From: Modicisalibacter muralis
GTDB lineage: Bacteria; Pseudomonadota; Gammaproteobacteria; Pseudomonadales; Halomonadaceae
Direction of reading: 5' to 3'
NCBI RefSeq assembly: GCF_900102945.1
Contig: NZ_FNGI01000001.1
Location: forward strand, 1 to 64,000
Length of the DNA stretch: 64,000 nt
This document shows, in pieces, positions 51,488 to 59,483 of the stretch (its first letter is position 1; each line of letters starts with the position of its first letter). The translations under genes and the position numbers were made by a program. The notes under the pieces were generated by a model. The model ran no database searches and had not been told where the DNA came from. It saw nothing but the letters and a program-made list of their open reading frames with translations.

Positions 51488-51924
51488 ACCGGGTACTCGT
51501 GAATCACTGAGCGGACCACGCCCCACACCTGGCAGTCGCAATCGGTGAGCGGGATCGGCGCGTAACGCGGGTTGCCGGAGGCGAGGTAAGGGCGATTGCC
51601 GAGCAATTCGTAACGTTTGACCATCAGCTCGCCATCGACCAGAGCAGCGAGAATATGGCCGGGGCGCGGGTCGAGTGAGCGATCAACGACGAGCAAGTCG
51701 CCGTCATCGATGCCGAGTGGCTCCATGCTATCGCCGGCCACGGTGAGAAAGAACGTGGCGGCGGGGCGCTTGACGAGCCGCTCGTTGAGATCCAGCCGCC
51801 GGCCTTCGTAGTCCTGAGCGGGGCTGGGAAAGCCCGACAGCCCGGCGCGGATGCGCGTCTCGGGGAAGGGCAGCTCGAGCGGCTGCGGCGTGAGCGCAGC
51901 GGGTATTGTGTGGGTCCGTGACAT
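51484..51924 (-). CDS. umuD: UmuD, S24 peptidase subunit of DNA polymerase V
   Basis: 146 residues from ATG behind AAGGATCG. Self-cleavage region near GLSGFPSPAQDYEG at residue 28, catalytic Ser in AGDSMEPLGI near 64 and Lys in GELMVKRYE near 101. Activated by RecA to UmuD', which joins UmuC. A LexA box lies 20-40 bp upstream. Confidence 0.95.
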   Translation of the reverse strand: MSRTHTIPAALTPQPLELPFPETRIRAGLSGFPSPAQDYEGRRLDLNERLVKRPAATFFLTVAGDSMEPLGIDDGDLLVVDRSLDPRPGHILAALVDGELMVKRYELLGNRPYLASGNPRYAPIPLTDCDCQVWGVVRSVIHEYPV

Positions 51925-51943
51925 GGCGATCCTTCACGTCGAT

Positions 51944-51963
51944 TACTGTTTGCATATACAGTA
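51944..51963 (-). promoter_or_regulatory. LexA (SOS) box of the umuDC operon
   Basis: TACTGTTTGCATATACAGTA matches the gammaproteobacterial LexA consensus CTGT-N8-ACAG with flanking TA bases, ending 20 bp before the umuD start. It should place umuD, umuC and the protease gene behind them under SOS control. The opposite-strand gene at 52074 begins 110 bp away. Confidence 0.88.
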
Positions 51964-52073
51964 TTCGACGAAGCGGCGCCGTGAGGCAAATGCTAATGTG
52001 GCGCGGCGAGCGGGCCGGCATTCAACGTACGGCCAGATAACCGAAAATAAACAGGGTGTTGCAGGGAAGAACC

Positions 52074-52427
52074 ATGGTTGTGAATTACTTGGGTCCGCTG
52101 GTCGCGGGCATCGACCACCCGGCGCTGCGCGGGTACGACGTCAACCAGTTCGCGCCGAGCTGCTACCTGGTGGAGATCGGCGAGGAGGCCGGCGTCGATG
52201 GGCCGCTGATCGAGGGCGACGTGCTGGTGGTCGATGAGGCCAGGACCGCCCAGCACGACGACCTAGTGATCGTGGATTGTGACGAGGAGCAGCGGTTGTA
52301 TCAGGCGTTTCGGCTCGGCGGGAGCCTTCTGCTGATTCCGCCGCGCGACCGGAGCGGCTCGATCCGGGCGCGGCAGAACATGTTGCGGGGCGTGGTGGTA
52401 AGCCAGGCGAGGAGGTATGGGTGGTGA
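52074..52427 (+). CDS. S24/UmuD-like protein without the catalytic serine
   Basis: 117 residues from the ATG behind GGGAAGAACC. The frame is open from a GTG six codons up. The C-terminal sheet resembles S24 proteins (LIEGDVLVVDEARTAQHDDLVIVDCDEEQRLYQAF). The usual GDSM is replaced by EAGVDG, so there is no self-cleavage. It may be a UmuD' mimic or regulator, like phage HumD-type proteins (inference). Divergent from umuD. Confidence 0.7.
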   Translation: MVVNYLGPLVAGIDHPALRGYDVNQFAPSCYLVEIGEEAGVDGPLIEGDVLVVDEARTAQHDDLVIVDCDEEQRLYQAFRLGGSLLLIPPRDRSGSIRARQNMLRGVVVSQARRYGW

Positions 52428-52837
52428 ACGCAGCTCAGGTTTGGTCAATATTGAGAGGTACGCGAAGGATCGAGGGAATGCTTGGATATCGCCTCAATCT
52501 CAGTCCTATTTCGAGCCGTCAGGGACGGGGATAGCTGCTAGCCTGAAACTGTGACGTCCCGAATTCTCGTTCCATCCGCTGGTTCGTCTGCTGTTTACGT
52601 CACACGGGGCCCCACCTAGTAGGGGCCCTATCCTCGCGCATCGAATTTTGTACGAAACCTCTTACAAAGTATGAAGGCAATTTCATACACGCAGCCAGCT
52701 TATTAAGGTTAGGTTGTGGGACGGGGTAGGGACACCTATAACGAGTCCTCGGCCAATACGGATGGCTGGGGCGTTTGCGTTTATGGCCCCGTGGTTTCCT
52801 GCTTTACCTCCCCATCCATCACCTCGCATGGGTGCGC
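52428..52837. other. 410-bp gap with several dyads and no convincing gene
   Basis: Contains the inverted repeats GTGACGT/ACGTCAC (52551-52557 and 52597-52603), a GGGCCCC/GGGGCCC hairpin (52607-52613 with 52622-52628) and GTATGAA/TTCATAC (52669-52675 and 52682-52688). The hairpin could end transcription of the upstream gene. No tRNA, ORF of credible codon use or repeat array is seen. Confidence 0.5.
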
Positions 52838-53728
52838 TCATCGGCAGATCGCTTCGCAAGGCGTGCCGTCATCATCACCATCAAGCCTTCCGTTCCCGCA
52901 CTGCTTCAGATGAAAGATCGCTTCCGCACACGACGCCATGGCGCCGCAGGTCTTGCGGGACGAGCAGTTGAAGCCGTCTATGCTCACCGGGAGTATCGGA
53001 TCGTTAGCTGCTGGTTCCACGGGTAGAATCGCTTGGGCTCGCAGCGCCTCGTTGCTGACGTAGGGGTTACCGTGGCCCTGGATCGCAGCGATTCGGCGGT
53101 TACGCTCTCGCTCCCACGCGTCGATGGGATCTTGCTTGGCCCAGGCGCGGAAAAGCTGCTCCTGTTGTCGGCTGATGCGGATGCCGTATTCATCGCGCAT
53201 GTACCAGTAGATGCGAGCAACATTGCCTCGCTGATTCGCGGGCGGCTGGAATACGTCCTCTCCGAAATCGACCATCGCGTTGCACTGGCCGTACTGGTAG
53301 GCGCCTGCGCTGGTGGCCATGCCGTATCGCAAATTCGATCGGTCGCCGTTCACTTCGCCGACCGATGGCACCAGGTTGTGCAGATCTGCCTCGGCGCTGC
53401 GGAAGGTCGGGTCGGTGGCCCGGCAATGGTCGCGCCCGCCTTCTTGCCAGCACTGTCGCTGCCGGCCGATGTCGTAGGCGGGCATCACATGCTCCCACTC
53501 GATGCGTGCTGCTCGTTTGGGCTGTTTACGCACCTGGTAGCCGCAGCTAGCTAGATCTGGCCCACCTTCGAAGGTGAAGTCGCAGTTGCAATAGAAGGAT
53601 TCGGATTGATCGTGGTAGACGCGGTTTTCGGCGAGCCGTTTGGCGGTTGAGAAGGATGAGGGCGGCGCCGCTTGGGCGATGAGTGCGACGGCCGTGAGGC
53701 TGGCGGCCAGGATGGTGAGGGGCTTCAT
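52838..53728 (-). CDS. Secreted endonuclease I with C-terminal excalibur motif
   Basis: 296 residues from ATG (an upstream ATG is unsupported). Signal peptide about 1-20. The endonuclease I (EndA/Dns) core has IEWEHVMPAYDIG with H80 and ADLHNLVPSVGEVNGDRSN with N127, plus several disulphide cysteines (CNCDF, SCGY). The last 45 residues resemble the calcium-binding excalibur motif (CGNGRLDGDDDGTPCE). It degrades extracellular or periplasmic DNA. In a prophage it may limit incoming DNA or feed the lysogen. Its ribosome site is buried in a 10-bp hairpin. Confidence 0.9.
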   Translation of the reverse strand: MKPLTILAASLTAVALIAQAAPPSSFSTAKRLAENRVYHDQSESFYCNCDFTFEGGPDLASCGYQVRKQPKRAARIEWEHVMPAYDIGRQRQCWQEGGRDHCRATDPTFRSAEADLHNLVPSVGEVNGDRSNLRYGMATSAGAYQYGQCNAMVDFGEDVFQPPANQRGNVARIYWYMRDEYGIRISRQQEQLFRAWAKQDPIDAWERERNRRIAAIQGHGNPYVSNEALRAQAILPVEPAANDPILPVSIDGFNCSSRKTCGAMASCAEAIFHLKQCGNGRLDGDDDGTPCEAICR

Positions 53729-53731
53729 GGA

Positions 53732-53757
53732 ACACTCCGGCAAAAGGGCCGGAGTGT
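53732..53757 (-). promoter_or_regulatory. RBS-sequestering hairpin before the endonuclease I gene
   Basis: On the minus strand ACACTCCGGC and GCCGGAGTGT form a perfect 10-bp stem with a 6-nt loop, three bases before the ATG. The 3' arm holds the GGAG ribosome site. It is also placed 20 nt after the upstream gene's stop, so it might serve as its terminator. Confidence 0.7.
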
Positions 53758-53776
53758 ACAGGATCACGCGTTGGGG

Positions 53777-54574
53777 TCAGGCAAACTCGCACTGCTGAAA
53801 GCGCTCGCGATACTCGATGAAGGCATCGACGAGATCCCAGAGCACCAAGGCCCAGCCCAGGATGGGGACGCACCGCCCTGCAAACCAGGCAGAGATTCGA
53901 CGTGCATTCTGCGGGGATAACACCTCCCTGAGAGTTTTCAGGTTCTCTCTCGTGTTGAGTTCTTCGAGGAAGTATTCCAAGGCCGCACGCGCTCGTGGAA
54001 AGTCTCCCTCAACAATACTCACCAGGAGAATTTCCAGCGTGTCGCCTAGCCCCCTGTCGCTACAGACTTTTTTGAATGCATCGATGCCATCAATACTCAG
54101 GCCGATCAGGTCACCTATAAAGCTAATGATGACGTAGCCGCAGTGCTCGGGCTCCTGTGCCGGAAGGCGCTCGACCGGCGAATACTCGAAGTGGCTTGGT
54201 CCCAGCATTATGGGTTCGTGGTCGGGAAAGTCGGTGAGAGGCTCGAGTGGGATGTTAGTCAGCGTCCAGCTCTGACTGCTTCTGTAATCCTCAAGAACAT
54301 CGGGTAGCTGGGTTTCGACCAGCTTCCGCAGTCTCGTTTCGAGCTGTTGTCTAGCTTCGCGTGATGCTTCCAAGATTTCTTCGCCCTGGAGGGCGACTTG
54401 GATGCCTTGCATGATCGCGTCCCGGACGATGAGACGGATTTTATTGTAGGTTTCAGGTTCGCTCTCGCAGGCGGCAAGTACCTGTCGAGGGCTGGCGAGG
54501 ACCAGCGTGGAGCCGGCGCCGACACCGAGCAGAAAGTGACGGCGTGGCATTGGTGCGTCGAGCCGAGTAATCAT
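53777..54574 (-). CDS. Tat-exported hypothetical protein
   Basis: 265 residues. The N-terminus MPRRHFLLGVGAGSTLVLA has a twin-arginine and hydrophobic stretch, ending near AACES, as in Tat signals. The rest is unassigned: helical, with EARQQLETRLRKLVETQLP near 75-93, and a hydrophobic stretch GWALVLWDLVDAF near 245. It lies upstream of the endonuclease I gene. It may be a periplasmic prophage conversion factor (inference). Confidence 0.72.
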   Translation of the reverse strand: MITRLDAPMPRRHFLLGVGAGSTLVLASPRQVLAACESEPETYNKIRLIVRDAIMQGIQVALQGEEILEASREARQQLETRLRKLVETQLPDVLEDYRSSQSWTLTNIPLEPLTDFPDHEPIMLGPSHFEYSPVERLPAQEPEHCGYVIISFIGDLIGLSIDGIDAFKKVCSDRGLGDTLEILLVSIVEGDFPRARAALEYFLEELNTRENLKTLREVLSPQNARRISAWFAGRCVPILGWALVLWDLVDAFIEYRERFQQCEFA

Positions 54575-54667
54575 GGGTGGATACCGTATTTGTTGTTGTT
54601 CTTGTAAAAGATAGTGGCCACTACAGAGCAGAGCGCTCCCGCGCTTCCTGATTTTTCTGGTACTGGT

Positions 54668-55699
54668 TCAGTACGGCGCCTGAGCATCGCTATTGCGGAT
54701 CTCGAACTGCAGCCCGTTGGTGTAGGCGCTGCCGCTGAGGTCGTGGGTGACTTCGGTGATGATCCAGGGCGTCTCCTCGATTTCGCGCTTCCAGCCGATC
54801 AGCCAGGCGGGGGTTTCCGGGTAAAGCCCGGGCTGGCCTTCGGCCAGGGTGAGGCTGAATTCGGCGTGGCCGCGCTGGATACGCTGCCATTCGGCCTGGG
54901 CGGCGGCCAGTGCATCATCGGCGCTGGCGTAGGTGGGCCGCAGGCGCTTGGCGTTGTCGCCGCTGCCGGCGATCACTTCCTGCCTTTTGGCGCCCGAGGC
55001 GTCGTTCCAGTAGGCGATGACACCAGTATAGCTATCGCGGTCGCTGACGACGTAACGGTGCTGGTCGCCATCGCCGCGGCGGATCTGCACCGGGGGAATC
55101 TCGAGGCCGCTGGAGGTGGTGGCGGTACCGGCCGGGATGAACAGCAAATTGCCGGCTTTCACGGTGGCCACGGCGTCATAACGCTCGGCCAAGCGGGTGA
55201 GGAAATTGAGGTCAGACTCGTCGGTCTGGTCGATGTGCTGAATGCGAATGCCGGCGAGGTTGCGTCCGACCTTGGGCGCGAGCACGTGGCGCTTGGCGAT
55301 GGTGGTGACGATGTCGCCTACGGTGAGCTTGTGCCAGGACTGTGTTCGCTTGCCGGGCAGGCTGCCGCGCATATCGGCGCTGCGGGCGCGGATGCTGAGG
55401 CGGTCCGGTGCGCCGCTGTGCTCGACCTCGTCGACGATGAAGGTGCCGCGCTCGACGAGCGCCTCGCCGCCCCAGCCGATCGCCAGGGTGAGCTCGGCGC
55501 CGCGCGGGGGCAGGGCCAGCGCGCCGTCATCGTCGGTGAGCACCAGGTCGAGCTGGTCGGCCTCGAGGCCACGGCGATCGGTGAGGCGCAGGCTTTCGAC
55601 GCGGCCGCGAAAGCGCGGGGTGATGATCTGGCCCTGTAGGCTGATGCGGTAGTCCGGTGTGCGGGCGGGGCGGGCGTTCTGATCGGTCAGCCAATTCAT
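54668..55699 (-). CDS. D: Late control protein gpD (tail hub), P2-like
   Basis: 343 residues. Recognised by the GpD family segments (YRISLQGQIITPRFRGRVESLRLTDRRGLEADQLDLVLTDDD in two parts) and DESDLNFLTRLAERYDAVATVK near 190. It forms the tail hub above the spike. It overlaps gpU by four bases. The C-terminal tail resembles the family norm. Confidence 0.93.
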   Translation of the reverse strand: MNWLTDQNARPARTPDYRISLQGQIITPRFRGRVESLRLTDRRGLEADQLDLVLTDDDGALALPPRGAELTLAIGWGGEALVERGTFIVDEVEHSGAPDRLSIRARSADMRGSLPGKRTQSWHKLTVGDIVTTIAKRHVLAPKVGRNLAGIRIQHIDQTDESDLNFLTRLAERYDAVATVKAGNLLFIPAGTATTSSGLEIPPVQIRRGDGDQHRYVVSDRDSYTGVIAYWNDASGAKRQEVIAGSGDNAKRLRPTYASADDALAAAQAEWQRIQRGHAEFSLTLAEGQPGLYPETPAWLIGWKREIEETPWIITEVTHDLSGSAYTNGLQFEIRNSDAQAPY

Positions 55700-56139
55700 G
55701 CCAGGGCACCGGTGATCGCGCGCAGCGACTGGCTGGTGACGTTGCCGAGCATGTCGGTGCGTTCATCGTCGATGCGGGCAAGAGAGATATCGAACTCGAT
55801 CTGCTGGGCGGCGCCGTCCTTGAAATGGCGGCTCTTGCGCTCATCGAGCGATTCGATGACGTAGATACCGTACATCGTGCCTGTACCTTCGATGAGCGGC
55901 CAGGCGGCGCCCTCGTCGGCCATGGCGCGCAGCTGATCGAGGTTCGACTGGCCGCCGGTGAACTGCGGCAGCAGCGTTCCGTTCAAGCGGATGGTGTCAT
56001 CGCCGATACCTAGGAATTGGCGCGCCGGGCGGCGGCCGATGCGCGACTGGCTCGCGTGTCGCCATTGAGTTTGGCGCTGAAGTTCCTGGTAGGCGGCGGT
56101 CGTGAGAGAAAACACGAACATGCCGTAGACCATCATCAT
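55696..56139 (-). CDS. U: Tail protein gpU, P2-like
   Basis: 147 residues. The start MMMVYGMFVFSLTTAAYQELQRQTQWRH and the RIGRRPARQFLGIGDDTI segment identify the GpU tail completion protein. Overlaps gpD by four bases. The next gene rightward, on the other strand, starts 14 bp from it, so the T-to-U reading on the minus strand crosses a foreign insert. Confidence 0.92.
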   Translation of the reverse strand: MMMVYGMFVFSLTTAAYQELQRQTQWRHASQSRIGRRPARQFLGIGDDTIRLNGTLLPQFTGGQSNLDQLRAMADEGAAWPLIEGTGTMYGIYVIESLDERKSRHFKDGAAQQIEFDISLARIDDERTDMLGNVTSQSLRAITGALA

Positions 56140-56153
56140 GCGTGAGGCCTCCT

Positions 56154-56663
56154 ATGAACGGTGAGCGGCTTTTCCTGCGCTGGGCCCTGGGCTTTCTTGT
56201 CTTGCTTTATGTCGTTGGGTATCTGATCGGAGATCAATACTATCTGCTGCGAATCGTGCAGACGGCGAACCTGGACGGACTTTATATCTTGGTAGGTGTG
56301 GTGGCCGGAATAACGCTCAAAGAGGGCGCATACGAGCATTCCATTTCTCTTGTGTTCTGCGTAACCGCGCTTGTTATTTGTGGCTTCCTCTCGAGTGGCT
56401 TGCCGATACCGCAGGACGCCAGCCTGCCATGGCCGAGACGTTTCCTGCTGACTTTCTTGGCTGCTGCATTCGTGACCGCGTTGATCGGTTGCTTCCTGTT
56501 CATTTTTTTGAGTCTTCGAACTCACCACAGACAAGCCCAGCAACAGGCAGAAACTGTCGAGAAAAAAGTAAGAGAGCAGGCGCTTGCAGCAGAGCGGGCC
56601 GTACTTATACGCCAGGCTACCCCGCCCAAGTTCGTGCGCACCAAGCCGCCCCGGTTTCACTGA
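56154..56663 (+). CDS. Membrane protein cargo inserted between U and T
   Basis: 169 residues. Hydrophobic segments near residues 9-28, 38-55, 62-82 and 95-118, then a charged coiled tail (HHRQAQQQAETVEKKVREQAL). It is on the strand opposite to the tail genes and is not part of the P2 set, so it is lysogenic cargo. A superinfection-exclusion role is possible, unproven. Confidence 0.75.
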   Translation: MNGERLFLRWALGFLVLLYVVGYLIGDQYYLLRIVQTANLDGLYILVGVVAGITLKEGAYEHSISLVFCVTALVICGFLSSGLPIPQDASLPWPRRFLLTFLAAAFVTALIGCFLFIFLSLRTHHRQAQQQAETVEKKVREQALAAERAVLIRQATPPKFVRTKPPRFH

Positions 56664-56664
56664 G

Positions 56665-59319
56665 TCAATCCGTGTCATAAAGCGCTGATCTCCGCCGTGC
56701 CCCGGCCGCCCGTTCGGCCTGGGCGAGTGCGCGTTGCACTTCACCGACGACGAGCCGGGCGAGGGCTTGCTCATCCATGCCCGGGGCGGGATGCACGTTG
56801 ATGTTGAGCTCGCCAATCAGCGGTGCACTGCTGGCTTGGTTCGATTCCATCGACGGACGGTGGTCGATGGGTACGTCGGCGATAGCCGGCAGGCTGGCGG
56901 CGCCGATGGCCAGGCCGGCGCCGGCGCGCTTCATGCGCTGGCCGAAGGCGCCGACCTGCTTGAGCGGCCCGGATTCGCTGGCGGCCAGGCCCTGCCGGTA
57001 GCCCTCGAGGGTGTTGCGGCCGAAGCCAGCGAACACGCGGCTGGGAGAGTGGATGCCGAGCTTGTCCTTGAACCAGCCCATCACGCCGCCGGCGACGCTG
57101 CCGATCTTGTCCTTGAGCATCTGCCACTTCTCGTCGATGCCGTTGATCAGCCCCTCTAGCAGGTTGGCGCCGAAGCCGGTGAACACGCGCGAGGGCGAGT
57201 TGATGCCCAAGGTCTCCTTGAACCAGCCCATGACGCTGCTGCCCAGGCCGATGACCTTCTCCTTGAGCATGCCTAGGCCGGCGCCGATACCGCCGATCAG
57301 GCCATCGATGACGGCACCGCCCAGGGTGCCGAACTTGGCTGGCACCTCGACGCCGAGCATCTCGAGCCCGGCGACGATAGCCTTGTAGAGCAGGCCGATG
57401 GGGGACCAGTCGGCGAGCAGCCGGGTGATGCCGCCGATGCCGTTATCGAAGGCGGCTTTCACGTCGTTCCAGCGCGCGCCGAACCAGGCGCTGATCTTGT
57501 CCCAGTTCTTGTAGATGAGGTAGGTGCCGGCGGCGAGCAGGGCGACCGCGGCGACGATGGCCATGATGGTGAGCGCGGCGGGGTTGAGCGAGAGCAGGGT
57601 GAGGGCGTAGCGCACGGCGGCGATCGGACCGAGGATCGAGGCGAGCATGACGGTGAGCGTGCCGCCGGCAGCGACCACGGCGGCCAGCACGGCGGCGATG
57701 GTTGCCAGGGTGCTGGCGAGCTCGGGGTTTTCCTTCATCCAGTTGCCTACGGCGCGGGTGATCTCGGTGACGTTGCGGATGAGGTTGCGCAGCGGGCCTT
57801 CGTTGGTGTCGGTGATGGTGATGCCGACCTCTTCCCAGGCGCTGTTGAGGGCCTTGAGATCGCCGCCGATGTTGTCCTGCATGGTCTTGGCCATGCGGTC
57901 GTTCTCGCCGGCGGCGACCTGGAGTTTGGCGATCAGGTCATCGAGCGCGCCGGTGCTCATCTGGCTGACCAGCTCGGCCATGCCGGAGCCGGCCTCGGCG
58001 CCGAAAATCTTCTGAAGGTCGGATTTGCGCGCGACGCTGCCGAGATCCTGGGTGGCGGCGTTGATGTCGCGGAGGATATCGGGCATGTCGCGCATGTTGC
58101 CCTGGGCGTCGGCGACCTGGACGCCCAATTTGTCGATGACGCCAGCGGCCTCGGCGGTCGGTTCGGTCAGGCGGTTCATCATCCCGCGCAGGGTGGTACC
58201 GGCCTGCGAGCCCTGGATGCCGATGTTGCCCAGCAGGCCGGCCATGGCGCTGGCCTGTTCGAGGGTCAGGTCGAGATCCTCGGCGCCGCCCAGGTACTTG
58301 ACGGTTTCGCCGAGCTTTTCGAGATCGACATTGGCGCGGCTGGCGGTGGCCGAGAGCACGTCGGCGACGTGGCCCATGGCGCCTTCCTGCTCGAGGTCGA
58401 TCTTGAAGGTTCCGGCGATGTTACTGGCGATGTCAGCGGTGCGGCCGAGCTCGGTGTTGTTGGCGATCGCCAGGTTGAGCACGTCCTGCATGGAGGATTT
58501 GATCGCCTTGGCGCTCATGCCGGCGCGGAGCAGGAACTCCTGACCGCTGCCGACCTCGGTGGCGCTGAACGCCGTCGAGGCGCCTAGCTCGCGGGATTGA
58601 TCCTTGAGCGCCTGGAACCGGGGGTCGTCCTTCTGGAAGCGGCCCACGGCCTGGACGGCGCTCATCTGCTCGCCGTAGTCGACGCCGGGGGCGAGCAGGC
58701 GCGCCCCGCCATAGAGCGCGGCACCGCCGGCGGCCATGCCTGTGACGCCTGCGCCGGTCATATTGTTGGCGCGGCCTATGGCACGGTGGTAGCGGTTGGC
58801 GGCCTCGGTGGCGCGCTTCTGCTGGCGAGTGACTTCGCGCAGCCGGGTGCGCTGCTGCTCGAGGCGTTCGTTGGCTTCGCGGATCTGCCCGGCCATGCGG
58901 TTCTCGGCGCTGCCCAGGTCCTTGGTCTCGATGCCGGTATTGCGCAGCCGGCCGCGCACGTCGCCGAGCTCGCGGCGTTGCTCCTCGAGCTTGCCGGTCA
59001 GGCGCTCGACCTTCTGGCGGGCCTTGAGGAAGTTCTCCTGGAACTGCCGGCTGGGGGCGTCGGTGCGCTTGAGCCCTTCGCGCATGCCGCGCAACTGTTC
59101 CTGGGCGGCGGCGAGGGCCTCGCCGTTTTCACGGGTGGCTTCCTTGAGCTTGCGGAACGAACCGAGATCGCGCTGGCCGCGCTTGAGCTTGTCGAGCTCG
59201 TCCTTACTGGCCTTGAGGGCCTCGGCGGTCTTGCCACTGCCCTGGGTGATCTTCCTGAGGGGGCCGGTGGCCTTGTCGATAGCCCGGAGCATGACTTCGA
59301 GTTTCAGGTCGCGGGCCAT
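56665..59319 (-). CDS. T: Tail tape measure protein, P2 gpT-like
   Basis: 884 residues. The N-terminus is coiled coil with Arg/Glu heptads (EQLRGMREGLKRTDAPSRQF, LEEQRRELGDVRGRLR) and the middle has the TP901-type conserved block (AFSATEVGSGQEFLLRAGMS). Hydrophobic segments lie around residues 540-610 and a repeated IGSVAGGVMGWFKDKLGIHSPSRVF unit (two copies, near 715 and 755) marks the C-terminal half. Determines tail length. Confidence 0.93.
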   Translation of the reverse strand: MARDLKLEVMLRAIDKATGPLRKITQGSGKTAEALKASKDELDKLKRGQRDLGSFRKLKEATRENGEALAAAQEQLRGMREGLKRTDAPSRQFQENFLKARQKVERLTGKLEEQRRELGDVRGRLRNTGIETKDLGSAENRMAGQIREANERLEQQRTRLREVTRQQKRATEAANRYHRAIGRANNMTGAGVTGMAAGGAALYGGARLLAPGVDYGEQMSAVQAVGRFQKDDPRFQALKDQSRELGASTAFSATEVGSGQEFLLRAGMSAKAIKSSMQDVLNLAIANNTELGRTADIASNIAGTFKIDLEQEGAMGHVADVLSATASRANVDLEKLGETVKYLGGAEDLDLTLEQASAMAGLLGNIGIQGSQAGTTLRGMMNRLTEPTAEAAGVIDKLGVQVADAQGNMRDMPDILRDINAATQDLGSVARKSDLQKIFGAEAGSGMAELVSQMSTGALDDLIAKLQVAAGENDRMAKTMQDNIGGDLKALNSAWEEVGITITDTNEGPLRNLIRNVTEITRAVGNWMKENPELASTLATIAAVLAAVVAAGGTLTVMLASILGPIAAVRYALTLLSLNPAALTIMAIVAAVALLAAGTYLIYKNWDKISAWFGARWNDVKAAFDNGIGGITRLLADWSPIGLLYKAIVAGLEMLGVEVPAKFGTLGGAVIDGLIGGIGAGLGMLKEKVIGLGSSVMGWFKETLGINSPSRVFTGFGANLLEGLINGIDEKWQMLKDKIGSVAGGVMGWFKDKLGIHSPSRVFAGFGRNTLEGYRQGLAASESGPLKQVGAFGQRMKRAGAGLAIGAASLPAIADVPIDHRPSMESNQASSAPLIGELNINVHPAPGMDEQALARLVVGEVQRALAQAERAAGARRRSALYDTD

Positions 59320-59334
59320 CGGTGAGTCCTATCG

Positions 59335-59457
59335 TTAGGGCTTGGTGGGCGGTTCGTGGCGGAGGCGGGCGCGCTCCCGCCAGGCCATGAGTTCGTCCAG
59401 GGGCATGCCGTCCATGTCGGCGGGCGTCCAGTGGAACACCATGGCGAGATCCGCCAT
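59335..59457 (-). CDS. GpE'-type tail protein (P2 GpE extension)
   Basis: 40 residues: MADLAMVFHWTPADMDG and ELMAWRERARLRHE match the P2 GpE family. In P2 it is made as the end of an E+E' fusion through a -1 frameshift. It sits in the -1 frame to the E gene, and no separate ribosome site is strong. Missed by long-ORF searches. Confidence 0.85.
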   Translation of the reverse strand: MADLAMVFHWTPADMDGMPLDELMAWRERARLRHEPPTKP

Positions 59458-59483
59458 GGCGTCGTCGACGCGCTCCGGCAGGC

